Assembly: GCA_037074705.1 (NCBI GenBank) | Contig: CM073590.1 | Coordinates: 116,544,600-116,608,599, forward strand | Source: Zhengitettix transpicula | Taxonomy: Eukaryota; Arthropoda; Insecta; Orthoptera; Tetrigidae | Length of the DNA stretch: 64,000 nucleotides | Reading direction: 5' to 3' | Shown: piece after piece, positions 1 through 12,219 of the stretch | Position numbering within the stretch: position 1 is the first letter of the stretch | Layout: every line of letters starts with the position of its first letter | The notes under the pieces: generated by a model | What the model was told of the DNA's origin: nothing | The model's database searches: none | Seen by the model: the letters and a program-made list of their open reading frames with translations, nothing else | Translations under genes and position numbers: made by a program

Positions 1-2440
1 TGTAAATAATGGAGCTCTTGCAATCTAATTTTTTCAGAAACTGGTTGAATCTCTTCTCCAATCAACGCAACGACGAATTCTTCTCTGAACTTTATCAGTT
101 TTATTTTAGAAGAAGTTACTTTCTTCTATTTTTTTAAAAAAACACATTTTTTATGCTTTTTGATGATAAATATGCACTAGAATTAGAGTTTTTAATAATA
201 TACTGTCATTTGTCATTTTAGGCCAGATTTCTGTAAATTGCCGTGGCAGTCAACGTGTTAAGTATCATAATGTATCATGAAGTTACTTCTCAGAATGTGT
301 CAGAGTCAAGTGGCTTTCTTTTCGAACAATTATTCTCAATGTGGATCTTTATTCATCTACTATTCATAGTGAACAACGTTTGTTACCTACCTTCTTTATT
401 TATTTTTTCTCCATTCTACGGCACTACGCTTCAATTCTTGCATGACATTTTCTTATATTTTTTCTGAGTTATTATTTTTCCCATCCATGTAAAGCACTTT
501 ATAAACTTTTTGCGGAAGTGCATAATATTTTTAAACTGTGTCATAAATGCTTCAATTTCTTTGGTATATTGGTTATTAGGCGTCCGACAGTTTTTAAATT
601 TTGATTTTCAACTATGATTTTGAACTGCAATAATAATAATTTGTAAAGCATAATATCGGTTGTATTGCCTTATATATTGGTTTATAATTCTTTGTTTCGA
701 TTAAAAAACACAAAACTAGATTAACTAAGAATATCTTTATAAGCATATAATATGCCTAAATGAAAGGACAAGGTGAAATTATATACAATGGGAAAATGAG
801 GTTGGGAAACATAAGTTTGCCTAGATGACACTTTATTTGGGTGTGATAAGACCTGAATTAAAATCAAGCCTACCATCTTTATGATTATAGTACGTGGTAC
901 AAATTGCGTGATGGCCTGCAAGGCGCTTTCTTAGAAATGACACGTAAGTGTAAACTGGAAACTTCTTGAAATCCGTAGAATAACTCCGATCATTTCTGTT
1001 CTATACGAATGGTCTTATAAAATTAGTGGGCAACACCTAACACGAACCAAAGTTCTACGATTGAACAACGCATACCAAGAAAACCAGGACCTGGTGACTA
1101 ATCGAATGCGAAATCAGAAAATCTTCTCATCTGCGACTTAGAATTCTTGAATTCCATTTCGCGCCTTTAAGACGCCTTTCTGCTGTTGTGCTTTGGAATG
1201 CAGTAATTATAAGTTTCTGTTATTCGTTGTGAACTAATACAGATTTTTCAGAAATATTCTAGTTTACAGTTTTCCAATTTTTATCCAGCTCATTGTCTTG
1301 TTTGAATAATATTAATCCATTCATATTGGAGCGTAACGGTTATTTTGATGCAGAAGGATTTATTATAATGGACTTATCCAGAATGACGTCGTTAATAAAG
1401 ATTTAATTCCGTCTCCTAAGACTGATTACGTTATTTATATATAATTACGTAATATAGTATTGAAATGTTCATTTTATTAAGTGATGGAAGATTTAATAAA
1501 ATTTTGTATATTTTTTCTAACTTTATGGAGGATGGATATTGATTTTGTTAGCCTAGGGAAATCCTTTCAAGAGGTTACGAGAGATGACGGTCATTACCTT
1601 TAGACAACGAATTAAAACAAGATGACATTATGAATTCAAATGAGAATTTGAATTTTAGCCACGCAAGTCAGCCCCGTGCAGGTTCGCCTCCCTTAAGATG
1701 CATGTGACCCAAGCAGGCGCGGCAATATTATTCCCTGAGCGTTGACTCGCGCATGGAAATCGTGGTTGGACGCGTGTCTGTCCAAAAACTGTATGCAGCG
1801 AGGACTCTGTAATGAGGCCAACATGCTAAGACCGCGTAATTGTGTTACAAGAGCTCATTCCGAGCGGATGCTTAAGCCTCTTCCATAGTCTCCAATTGAA
1901 ATGACCAATCACCAGGAGCGTGCCCTGGTTGCGCTTAAATTTGACTTAATGCTCGATTACACGTCCCGAGGCGTTGAAATATGTCAATGAATACAAATCC
2001 TGCTGCCTCGTAAAATACATGGAAGGGTAATCTGATCAGAAAGCAATTACGTAAATACCAAAGCTTTGCCAGGAGTAACATACTTCGCATGAAAGAAAAT
2101 ATATTCACATTTTTCTGGTATCATTTGATACTCCGTACCTAGCGACAGGAGATGAATACCAGGAAGTGATTAGTGTCGTGTGCGTGTTTCCTAAAGATAC
2201 TGTGTATGATTGTAGTGACTAGACAAATGTAAACAGATATGAATTTTTGTGTGTGTTTTTGTGTATTATATGTAATTTATCTACTGTACATTTGTGACGA
2301 ATCCTATTTCCTCTTTAGAGGGCTAATGGTGAATACATCTATCTATCTACATAAGATACGAGTATATTAACTGTAACGTATTGGAAGAATCGTTTATTTA
2401 CAAATATTTCATTAAATTATGCAGTGAAACAGCATTAATT
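1..2440. other. Gene-free AT-rich region with one GC-balanced patch
   Basis: I see no convincing exon here; open frames are short and lack family resemblance. The stretch from about 1,640 to 2,000 differs from its surroundings: it is GC-balanced, has few homopolymer runs and no long frame on either strand. That fits a non-coding conserved element or an old unique insertion, but the function is unknown. The segment near 2,230-2,345 resembles the non-coding DNA at 22,920-23,040, which follows the Jockey fragment, so it may be a LINE 3' UTR remnant. Confidence 0.4.
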
Positions 2441-2460
2441 ATTTAATACTAATTATTAAA

Positions 2461-2789
2461 ATGAAGGGTTCATATTGTGACATTTGTTATACTCGCCAAA
2501 CAAAAGGAATTTTAAATACTAGGATTAAAGAACATAAATCTAATTTTAATTTGTCATCCTGTAAACATATTCCAACCACCAAACATTTATGAAATTGAAT
2601 CCCGGTTTCGATTTTGACAACAGCTCCATTTTAGACAGAGAACCACGCTATTGGAAAAGATTGATTTCTGAAATGCTGTATTGTAATAATTATTATATTC
2701 TTTCAATCCTCTGCCAAATAATTAGTCGTAAAATGAATCAAATAGTTTCGCTGCGCCGTCATATAATTTTAATGATTAATTTCTACTAA
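2461..2789 (+). pseudogene. Penelope-like element GIY-YIG endonuclease fragment (frameshifted)
   Basis: Penelope-like retroelements usually carry a GIY-YIG endonuclease downstream of the reverse transcriptase, and it nicks target DNA for insertion. Reading from 2,461, the translation contains YCDICYTRQTKG followed by TRIKEHKSN, matching the Cys-rich linker and the T-R-x-K-E-H helix of this domain. That frame ends with a TGA at 2,590-2,592. The next frame (2,589-2,789) continues with FDFDNSSILDREPRYWKRLI, which matches the family's C-terminal 'vlDrE..y..RlisEm' segment with its conserved Glu. One frameshift therefore separates two adjacent parts of the domain. No reverse transcriptase is visible directly upstream, so this is a 5'-truncated dead copy. 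The family call is confident; the exact clade is not. Confidence 0.72.
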
Positions 2790-2858
2790 TTGGTATTCAA
2801 CCAAAAAAAATCAGAAAACATTTATTTGTAACATCAAGAAGAAAGATAACAAGAAGGA

Positions 2859-3250
2859 GTAGACAGGCTATGTATAGGGTAATCGACATAGTGGCAACTC
2901 CCTTCTTATAGCATAGGAAAGGGAGTGAAAGGGGGGATTCGGAAAAGTAGAGCAAATGGTTAACTAGGGCCCCCGGGCTATGGTTTAAGGATCCTACCTG
3001 ACAATTCGCCTAAAAGTGATGCAGGGAAAACCCTAGAAAAACCTGCATCAGGTAGGTCGGGCATTGGGTACTTGTCCCACGCCCTTCCGATGGCGGGAGA
3101 GGGGTTCGCTGTGGGGTCGCAGCTTTCACCTCGCCGTGCCTTGACCAGTTTAGGAGGCAGCTGGCCGACTATTTCAATAGGAATAACGGACAACTCTTAC
3201 CGTATGCCCAAGATCTGTGACCCCGGAACATACACTTCTCAAAACAGGCT
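2859..3250 (-). repeat. 485-bp repeat, copy A (5'-truncated)
   Basis: This is one of six copies in the window of a moderately GC-rich repeat. Shared blocks include GTAGACAGGCTATG at one end, then AACTAGGGCCCCCGGGCTAT and GTAGGTCGGGCATTGGGTAC. Other copies carry a T-run just outside the GTAGACAGG end, so the element reads 5'-to-3' on the minus strand and ends in poly(A). Copy A stops near 3,250, before the roughly 50-90 bp that copies B-D have at their 5' end, consistent with 5' truncation during target-primed insertion. I see no A-tail on this copy. A 71-codon frame on the minus strand (2,978-3,193) recurs in copies C and D. Confidence 0.8.
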
Positions 3251-3280
3251 GTTTGTAGCAACAAAAAATTATATATACGC

Positions 3281-3338
3281 TTCTCTCTCCACCTCCCTCT
3301 CCCCCTCCCTCTCTCCCTCACCCCCTCTCTCTCTACAG
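3281..3338 (+). repeat. Pyrimidine (CT)n tract ending in ACAG
   Basis: An almost pure C/T run of about 54 bases, mainly CTCTCC and CCCT units, ends in CTACAG at 3,338. It directly follows 485-bp copy A. Its form is that of a very strong 3' splice acceptor (long polypyrimidine tract plus AG), but no open exon of note follows, so I call it a simple repeat with possible cryptic splice potential. Confidence 0.7.
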
Positions 3339-3342
3339 GGAT

Positions 3343-6050
3343 CAAAATGGATGTATTCGCAGTACGCAGTATATAAATAAAACCAGAGCTGTTTTACGTA
3401 AATGATTGAATTATTATATAGTTATTACACAGAAAATAAAGTTCAAAATGTCTCAAAGTTTCCAAACAACATTCCAATTCTTCCCCTTTAACGTAATACC
3501 ACTGTATGACAAAATATTATTTCAGCCAGGTTTCTATTATACTAAAAAAGTGCAGATTTTTAATTCTCCACATATTTAACATTTATTCCAATTCATCAAT
3601 TTCCCATGAAACATTATTTTTAATCGACAAAATCCAAAGACAACAACTGTACATCTATTTATCATTTATTAAAATTAATAAATTTCTCATAAAACATTAT
3701 TTTCTATCGACAAAAAAAAACAAAGACCAAAAATAGCAATAACCCTCACTTCAAAGAGCCTCCCTCAATCCAGTTCCTTGCCAACCTATCTGTAACTCTT
3801 AAGTTTGGATAATAGATTATTATTACAATATTCTAAATTTTGTTGTTTACAATAATTAAAATGTGGGTTCTTTGCAGTATATTAAAAATCATACAAAAAC
3901 TGTTAATATTAAACATGACACAGAAAGTCCAAACAAGTTAAATGACATTTCGTTTTAAGTTATTTGTCTCTTAGTTTTTATCATTGATTTAGTTTCTTGT
4001 TTAATTTCCAGTCCCAAGTTATTCGCGTAAGAAAAATACGTCAATCCGCGTAGTAACGTCCGGCATTTCTAAAAATTCAAATTTACGTAGTTTTAAGTTC
4101 CTTTTTGTAATTTTGTATGTATAAAGGTCGTTTTTAGCAGAATTATTTTCAACGGACGTTAATATTTTGTTTGTTTGTATACCATAGTAATTATTCATTT
4201 TCATATAGAGTAGTAAATTCAAAAAGTGTCTGAATGAAACCTCTAATTATCCCGAAAATTGCACAACAAAAGATCCAGCACAATAGGGAAGAATTAGGGA
4301 AATAATTTCAAAAATGTAACTATACATTTAGATTAAAATTTTAAGGTAAAATAAAATTACGGAAATAAAATATGAACAAAGCTACTGTAGTTCTCGTCGA
4401 TATTAAGCTCAGAATAAAATAATAGTTTTGTGTACATGGGTTAGACACGGGTAATTTTAATTTTCCTTCCGTTTCATGTATTAGAACATCCGGAATTAAT
4501 CCAAATCTTCACAATGAAATGGTGCGACCGATTTAGATAAAACTTTTATGTTTTCATATAACTGTTTTCAAAATCAAATTGAATTTCGTCATCTTGAAAC
4601 AGATAAGGCAGACGTTCAGAAACCTTGTTTTTGTTCACTTTTATTAACAAAAGGGTCTAATTTATTTTTATTATATCTATCTATATATATATATATATAT
4701 TAACTGTTATATATATCACAAAATAAGTTTTAAGAAAAATCAATCTCCGTCCGCCTCCTTATCCTAATTAGTAACCGTTCCTAAACGTACTTCGACACGG
4801 GTTATGCTCGTTGTACAGAAAAATGGTTTTTCACTGAAGAGATAATTACTTTTGGGACTACCTAAAAGGAAGACTAAAACAGTTAAAATCAAACATTAAC
4901 TGCCCATTTTTTAATTTTTTTTCGGGGCTTGATATTAGTAGGAAAATCAAAATCTTTTTGTCAAGAGTAGGTGAGAATATAGCCCTAAAATGATCTTAAT
5001 CATAAAACTATTGATTAAAACCCGTGTGAGATTGGACCAATGAGTTATAAGTAACGCGTTAAGGGAAATTATAGACCAAAATCCGTGCACTAAGTTTTTA
5101 CTGAAGGACTGGTGACCAGTTATATTGTAATATAGTGATCTACATGATCGTAATATGATATAAACATGTACTGAGCAATAGATATAAGTTGCTAAATATA
5201 TTACAATTTTGAAATGTGAGCAAAATACTTTAATTTTGATATTTTTTATTGTTATTCTATAATAGTGTCGTTTGTGTAAGTTTAAATCTACTGTTATTAG
5301 ATACTAGCTAGGTCCTAAACCGACCTAAGAGCTCGAAATGATTTGTGACTACATAAACAAGGAAAAAGGAAATGTAATCAAATAAAATTTGGTTGGAGTA
5401 AAATGTAACTACATTAAGGAGAACTGAGTATTGGAATGAAGAAAAGGATATTTATCCAACGTTTTCGTCAGCAATAAAATTTGTTCGCCATCGGGTCCGA
5501 CCACACATACGGAAGTAGGAATAGACATTTACTTAATTTATTACCCATCGGTAATTCCCAAAGCATTCAATTGATGGGGTAAAACCAAGTTTGTTTCATA
5601 TTTTCCAAGTCATTCAATCAGGGATCTTGCAACTTACAAACATTTTGTTCAATAACTGAAACCTACTAATTATGAGGCGTCTTTATAAAAAATTGAACAA
5701 CACCAATCGATAGATTAACAAGAAATTGAAACAGACCGTTTTCTGATAGCCGAAAGCCGTAGCCTGAATCGTCGTCAAAAGATTTCCGTTTTCCATTTCG
5801 CCATGCACGTACCTTCCAAAAGGTATTTGAAACGATCATAGATTGTACTTTTCACAGACACTAGTAGTAATTTATTTCTGAATGAAAAAACGGGGTGAAA
5901 TAAGGAGGTTGGGAAATGTTTAATATATATGTATATATATATATACATATATATAGTTTATATATGAGCAATTTGGGTCACAAATAATATCAGTTAAGGG
6001 GCTATCCATTGTTTCCCATGTAGAAAAATTTGCCTGATATAATGATGATT
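3343..6050. other. Gene-free AT-rich region with degenerate dispersed repeat and (TA)n tracts
   Basis: No exon is supported. Simple (TA)n tracts occur at about 4,682-4,701 and 5,922-5,955. The segment 4,910-5,110 belongs to a degenerate dispersed family also seen at 7,400-7,640, 35,900-36,140 and 39,210-39,330; shared phrases include 'agtaggyga(g/c)aa(t)atagcc' and a block around CCGTGTGA. The phrase TGAGTTATAAGTAACGCGTT near 5,041 recurs with one change near 39,213. Confidence 0.5.
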
Positions 6051-6070
6051 TTGTGCAATGTTTCATTTCA

Positions 6071-6267
6071 GACCGTCCCACTCTAAAGAAATCATGAATG
6101 TGTTAGAAGTACGTGGTGCAAGCGATAATTATGTTTGTGTCATCTCCAAAGTTTTGTCAGCCTTCCCTATAGCGTACGTCATGCGGTCATCAGAAATGAG
6201 GAAAAATTTACAGCCATCAAGAAATGGGTATTACTTTTTAAACGAACATCACAGAGGTGATTTTTAA
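6071..6267 (+). other. Exon-like open frame of unknown origin
   Basis: An open frame without family resemblance starts just after TTTCATTTCAG (AG at about 6,070) and stays open to 6,267. A possible splice donor (GGGTATTA) lies at about 6,225. The translation (for example SKEIMNVLEVRGASDNYVCV) is less AT-biased than nearby frames. It could be an exon of an unidentified gene, a retroelement fragment or chance. I do not recognise it and see no partner exon. Confidence 0.15.
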
Positions 6268-6508
6268 GCTATTTGTTTCAGTTTACAACTTGGGAGAGTG
6301 TTATTAATTTACACAAAATTCTAAATGTAAAAATAGATACAGACGATTCCAATTGTGAAGATCTTCTGTAGAAATAGTCCCAATGAACGTGTAGCAATGT
6401 GAGATTGAGTTCTGAACAGGAATTCAAATGTATTAAATAATCACTTTGGCAAAAACTTCACAGTTGTAGCATGAAATCAGGCAAATATACTAAACATTTT
6501 AGTATGTT

Positions 6509-6615
6509 ATTGACTAAATTTTTAAGGCTTGTTTAGGGAGTTAATAAAGGACAAAAGATCGAGTCGAAATTATTTTCGAAAAGTGGCCAAGTTGGCATTT
6601 TACGTAAGAGCTAAA
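6509..6615. repeat. Dispersed ~105-bp repeat, copy 1
   Basis: This segment is about 90% identical to 9,424-9,524. Both include GAGTTAATAAAGGACAAAA, then TCGAGTCGAAATTATTTTC, then CCAAGTTGGCATTTTACGTA. Neither copy has obvious terminal inverted repeats, so the element type is unknown. Confidence 0.75.
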
Positions 6616-6719
6616 ATTCATTGAATTTTACTCGTGTCTATAACTTATTTAAAATTAAAATGGAAACTTAGCAATAGTATTTTTAGTTCTACTAGTGGGA
6701 TCTGCGAATACTTTTAATT

Positions 6720-7400
6720 GCAAACCGCGTGTTTACTGATCTTGGATGGTGGAGGAGCAGCCATTTCTCAATTCCTCGTAATGCTCAGCAATATTCAAAG
6801 ATTCTGCATTTCGTGATGCCCAGTTGCATCATGTTTATATATGTCTGCAATTCTTCTGTTACTACAAAGCAATGCTGACTTTTTTCATGCAGAAGTTGTT
6901 ACGAAACGCAATAAGATCTGCCGAAAGTAAATTTTGCCTAGCTGTACTTGTTTACAGAATATAACCTTCACAGATGTATTGAAGAAGAGAATCGGAAAAG
7001 TATTTGATGAGGAGACGACATTTCCGAGTGCCTTCTTGCTGAGAAGAGCACTTAAACTACCAATCCTGCGCCTTCAGTGCCACCGAAGATCGGAAATACA
7101 CAAGACTCAAATATCCATGCTACTCACCTCATTGTATTTAAGGAAAGATGTATTTATGTACGCTTGAAAGTAAATTTTCAGCTTACGTTATCAATTATTT
7201 CGCTTTAGAATTGGAGATACAAAGCGCAGATGCTATTATTTTCCAATATTTAACTATTTTATGAGTAAACATGGCAGTCATAATTTATTAAATTAAATAG
7301 TACTTTTGTCTATAATGTTTATATACAGAAAAATGACTGAAAGGGTTTTAACTGAAGTTGTAAATTACTTAGGCTAAAGTAATCTCTAATCCACAGTTAA
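6720..7400. other. Gene-free stretch with an unassigned 77-codon frame
   Basis: The region 6,720-7,165 is somewhat GC-richer than its surroundings and has an open frame at 6,934-7,167 (+) containing TFTDVLKKRIGKVFDEETTF. I recognise no domain and see no splice partner. I leave it unassigned rather than call a gene. Confidence 0.2.
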
Positions 7401-7640
7401 AGATATTAAAATATGAATTTCTGTCTGTCCAATTTACTTTTAATTTTATGGGGATTATTAGTTGTAGGTAAACAAAGTTTTTGTGTAAAAAGTAGGCGAC
7501 AAAATAGCCTTGTACAGCCAAGAAGTAACATAAAAATTAAATCAGAATACTCGACAAATACTTGACTAATTTTTGTGTCAAAACATAACCCTAACGTTAA
7601 TGACCGTGCAAAATGTTTCAAATACAGTTTGAAATATGGA
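7400..7640. repeat. Degenerate dispersed repeat
   Basis: This block shares ordered phrases with 4,910-5,110, 35,900-36,140 and 39,210-39,330: a GGTAAACAAAG-type phrase, then AGTAGGCGACAAAATAGCC, then CCTAACGTTAATGACCGTGC. The copies are old and gapped. No coding capacity or termini are recognised. Confidence 0.5.
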
Positions 7641-7989
7641 AACACAGATATAGAAATTAAAACGTTAACCTACAGAATGATGGTATTATGATCCCAACCC
7701 CTTCATTTTCAACGTTTTAAGTCAAAAGCGCATTCAATTCATTATAGAAGAACACTCTGAATTTATTATTATTATTATTAAGCTATTACTGGGCATTTGC
7801 CCGGTGGTAGCTATATCAACAAAAATAACATAATGCAAAAATTACATATATACAAATATAACATATATAACCTTATATGGGTAAAATAAACCAACCGTTT
7901 TTGTAAAGTTTATTATTTACCTGAAAAAAAAGGAACTCATTCCACCCTCCCCCCTTTTTTTTCATTGCACTTCGCTTTATTATTTGATA

Positions 7990-9175
7990 CTAGCTGAGTG
8001 CCGGTGTTTCCCCTTTAATTATTAATATTAACCCGAAACTGTATTTAATTCTACATTAATATTTGGTCAAGAAGTGATTTTACTGTCTTATGCCGAGAGA
8101 ATAGTAATTTCATCAACAGCCCATCCACGGTGCTATAAAATACATTGAATTTATTGCATTAATGCCAACAAACATACCTTCGAATTTAATCTTAAATATA
8201 CATTTTTAGTATTGCAGGATCTAATTGTACCTCAGTCGTCAGATATTACGAAAGTTAAAATTGATGAAATTGTTAGCGACATTCACAAGGTAAACAAATG
8301 GTCACCATATTGGAGTCACTAATAAAATCAACTTACACTTTCTGCAGGGATAGTAAAGTTTTTAGTACTGTTTTTTATTATCATTCGATGGATGGATATA
8401 ATTATACTTTTTATTCAATTTCTGCTTTATTTCATTACGGAAAAAGGAACTATTTCCTTTGTTCGTTGCGCAATAACATCTTTCTCTCGCATGTTCTGTG
8501 ACGTCAATCTTTACACTTTTGCAATCAAATATGTGAAATTATGATATGCACATATAACAAATATTTTTCATGAATATTACTTGAAAGAATTCGTCAGGTT
8601 TAGCGCATTAAAATCTTTTAAATTATAATGATTAACAAATATTAGGTAATGATTTCACCAGCATTATATGTCTTCTCCAGTACATACAAAATTGGACAAA
8701 ATCATGGTACGCGCCATATTTATGTCATGCCAGTCACTTAAAAGTCAATTTATTTAAAAGAAAGTGAGTTCCATAGATCGTATAATATTTCGTACGGTTG
8801 TTTATCATTATTCTATGGAGTATTGCTAGATAAAATTATACTTTTTATTCAATCAAAATATTTCTGATTTATTTCATTACGATAAAAGGAACTATTTACT
8901 TCGTTGTGCAATATCGTCGCGTAGTAACGTCTCTTTCGCGAGTGCGGTGACGTCATGATTTCTTGACGCGCATTAATTTAACTCAAAATGATCACATTAT
9001 TTAAGTATAATTGTTTCCACCCTTATATTACTGGTTTCCCCACCCCCACAGTACCGTTTCTCGTCGTTTGAAGAATATGTGTACCAATTATTGTTTCAAT
9101 CTGTCCGCGCGTTTAAATGTGTATAGAGATTAACGTAAAAACATACAAATATACATAATTTTTTGTTATATAGAT
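7990..9175 (+). repeat. CTAGCTG-type element with internal duplication
   Basis: It begins with ACTAGCTGAGTGCCGGTG, the same type of start as the array at 57,309 (ACTAGCTGGGTGCCCGGCG), and ends with AAAACATACAAATATACATA, the same type of tail as 59,085-59,155 and 60,745-60,822. Inside, about 8,370-8,510 and 8,800-8,960 are related direct repeats (~435-450 bp apart); both include TTATACTTTTTATTCAAT, ATTTCATTACG and a TGACGTCA site (8,499-8,506 and 8,948-8,955). No protein is encoded. This is the same broad family as the Pgm1-intron array, probably a non-autonomous retroelement. Confidence 0.6.
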
Positions 9176-9423
9176 TTATTCTCACATAAATCACTTCACT
9201 TATTTGTTTTCCACGCTGACCAGATAGAGAATAATAAGGGTAATAAGAAATATATAATATACCCCATGATTATTGTATTTTTCTTAGCTTACGTCTAAAC
9301 TGATCAGCGCTATTCGGAAAAGTCGTCAGTAATACTGCAGGCAATGAATTCCAGTCCAGAATTTATCTATTAACAAATTAATATTTTCCAACGACTGTGT
9401 GTTACCCTTTTTCATTAATTTTG

Positions 9424-9524
9424 AATGACTATTTTTAAGACTTGTTTAGAGAGTTAATAAAGGACAAAAATCGAGTCGAAATTATTTTCTAAAAGTGACC
9501 AAGTTGGCATTTTACGTAAGAGAT
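9424..9524. repeat. Dispersed ~105-bp repeat, copy 2
   Basis: Second copy of the repeat at 6,509-6,615, with scattered substitutions and one 1-base indel (GGACAAAAGATCG against GGACAAAAATCG). It lies immediately downstream of the decayed LINE at 9,590-10,580. Confidence 0.75.
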
Positions 9525-9589
9525 AATTTTAATTTCTTTCCAGGCCGGTTCACCTGTATAAGATTCAGCAATGATTATAGATCAATGAA

Positions 9590-10580
9590 CATAGACTGTT
9601 AGGATCCCAACAAGTTGTCCCATATGGCCAGTGGCCAGTGATCTGTAAGCAGATATCTTAGTTTTCCTCGTACTTCTCCTTAAAACCCTATTTACAAAAT
9701 GTAGCTCCCTCCACCCTTTACCTGCGACTTCGCTTACTTGATTTCCCCAATTTAGATCCTTCCTAATCGTGGTTCCAAGGTATTTGCAACTGTTTTATTC
9801 CGTTACAACTTCATTCCCCACTTTATACGTAACTGGAGGAACATATTTCTTTTTTTGTAAAGACAATTTCCTTACTCTTTGTTGAATTTTCTTGCATTTT
9901 ATTTCTAACTGATCATTCGTAAATTTTTTCCAGGTCAGCCTGAAGAGTCCGAGCATACTCCTATTTCCTTATAAACCATACAATCGTCGGCAAACAGTTT
10001 AATATGTGAATTTATACCCATGGTTAGATCATTTATGTACGCAAGAAACATGAGTGGACCGATCACAATCCCCTGACGTAATTTTAACAGAGTCGTTTTG
10101 TCATATACGCGAACTCGGAGTGTACGTTCTTTTAAAAATTCGCGAATCCAATTCAGTACCCTAATATCTATCCCTGAATCTTTTAACTGGAACTACAATC
10201 GAATTTCTCCATTCTTCTGGAATATCAGAATTATTTATGGATGTTTCAAACTGACGTATCAGGTAAGAACTCATGGCTTCCCCTCCTCATTGTAGTACTT
10301 CTGAAATCCCATTCGGACCAACTGACTTGTGATACTTAAGTTTACTAATATTTTTACGAATATTACTAGCTTCGATTTTGAAAACAGATGTAGCTCTATA
10401 ATTGACCCAAGTTAGTAATTCTACCTTTTCCCCAAATACCGTGGCGAAGTAGCCTGCGAATCTGTTGGCTATAACTAATTCGTCCAGTTCGAGGGTGCTA
10501 CCTACTCCTTAAAGAGACGGAGCAACACTCCTACCAATTTTACGTTTTCGAATATACTTTTAACATCCATTATACATAAT
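9590..10580 (-). pseudogene. CR1/L2-like LINE reverse transcriptase, decayed and internally deleted
   Basis: Translated from the minus strand with several frameshifts, this region gives successive blocks of a non-LTR reverse transcriptase. They are a pre-RT segment (LELDELVIANRFAGYFATVF, ~10,470), RT block 1 (LKYHKSVGPNGI, ~10,330, then FETSINNSDIPEEWRNSIVV), WIREFLKERTLRVRV (~10,130), QGIVIGPLMFLAYINDL (~10,050), the catalytic FADD (~9,985) and CKYLGTTIRKDLNWGNQV (~9,770). The stretch between the IPEEW..IVVP block and WIREFL, which normally holds the RPISL and FSKAFD motifs, is missing, so about 90-100 residues are deleted. The plus-strand frame at 10,098-10,295 is a shadow. The order and spacing fit the CR1/L2/Jockey superfamily, closest to L2/CR1-like insect elements. 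No ORF1 or endonuclease is visible. Confidence 0.82.
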
Positions 10581-10599
10581 TAGTCTGTTCAGAGAGAGT

Positions 10600-12170
10600 C
10601 GATATCATGTATAAAACGAGAGTTGAGTTGAGTTGGAACGCGATCCTCTGAATTTGGTTGTTGCCAGTGTTTTATGAAACATTGCAGTGAAGTACGAGTA
10701 ATTTGATATTATAAAATGTTAATAAACAAACAACAATTAGCATAGTATCCATTTTATAAAGTACTCGTATGTACACCATTATAATAACTCTCAGTGGTCA
10801 AGGTAATTTATTTCAATATAATACAATACTCTTTTTTGAAAACGGAAAATAAGTCATCGACCCCATTTACAGCACAATTAAAGCTTGTGAAATTATGAGA
10901 AGCAGATGAGAAAGCAGTTAGTATTTTTGAAAGTAGTATATTGAGAAGCATATTTGGAACAGTCAGAGAGGGAAATCACTGGAGGGAAAGATACATTTAA
11001 GAAACATAAATTATTTAATGAACGGATATTGTTAAATATATTAAGATTGGCAGATTTTACTGATCAGGATGGATAACAACAGGACTGTTAGAAAATCTTT
11101 AATATTAAACCAAAAGTGACAAGACAAGTTCGACGTCATAAACTGAGGTGGGAAGATGGAGTGTACATAATATTAAAACGTTGCAAATGAAGAATTGGTG
11201 GACTGTTCATCGCTCGTCCGCATATAACACGACACCGAGATATGAACGACCCGTTGAACAATAGACCAGTGAGTCTATTACACAACAAAAGGTACATCTG
11301 CTTGTGAACTTGACGGGGAAAATACATACTCTGCATATGAATATAATGATCAATGTTCTTTACCCAAAAAGAAGAAATTGACTTTAGAAATTACAAGCGA
11401 CGATAGAAGCTGAAAATAATTTTTTTTTCACATTAATATCTACTAATAATGAATCAGAAATGAGAGCATCCGTCTGTTTAACGATTCTGTCATCGTAAGA
11501 AGCGTCACTATTTATTTATACTGTCACTATTACTTTGCGACGCTTCTGTTATTCTGAAGTACCACGACGCATCTACCTTTCTGTCACTCTTTCTCCCTCC
11601 CGCACTCATTCATTCATACTTTACGGACATAATTTACTCCGATAAAAGTTTTATAATCATTCATAAAAATGAAGTTCTTAACAATATAATTAAAATATTA
11701 AAAAATTAGTTAATAGTAAATAAATGTTTTCTGAATATAGTACTAGTAATTCGACGTTATATGAGCTTTAGATGCACGAAGTCGCAAGGAATTGGATAAT
11801 CGTGAATAAAACTAAACAAATGTTGAAAATTATTATCAGAAAACGTATAATAGATACAGATAATTGAGCGCAGTAAATTGTTTCATAAAATAGCATTTCT
11901 AGGTGTGGAGGTGGATGGGGCTTGCATTTTAAAAATACTCGGTAACGGTCGATAAATAGTTTACGTGGTCCCTCATTCTGATAGTCTAGCTCTCGATGTT
12001 GTGCGTTATTTTAACCCGTAACGGCATGAGAGGAGGACACTTCTGAAGTATTTGTTCACTGACCGTAACATGCTTTAGGTTGAAATTTCTCAACACACTA
12101 ATTAATAACTTAATTTAAATAAGAAACATGTAAACTAATATATATAAATTATTGAATAATTTATTAATAT
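10600..12170. other. Gene-free AT-rich region
   Basis: No exon or mobile-element protein is recognisable. The part at 11,940-12,070 is related to 31,690-31,830: both have a TTTACGTG/TTCACGTGATAG-type phrase and a 'TTTTAACCCGTAACGGCATGAGAGG'-like block (the second copy has CCCTTAACGGCATCTAAGAGG). It therefore belongs to a dispersed non-coding repeat family. Confidence 0.4.
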
Positions 12171-12219
12171 TAATTACGCTTTATTTATTAATAAAACGAG
12201 ATTCAGAAAAGTGACCCAT

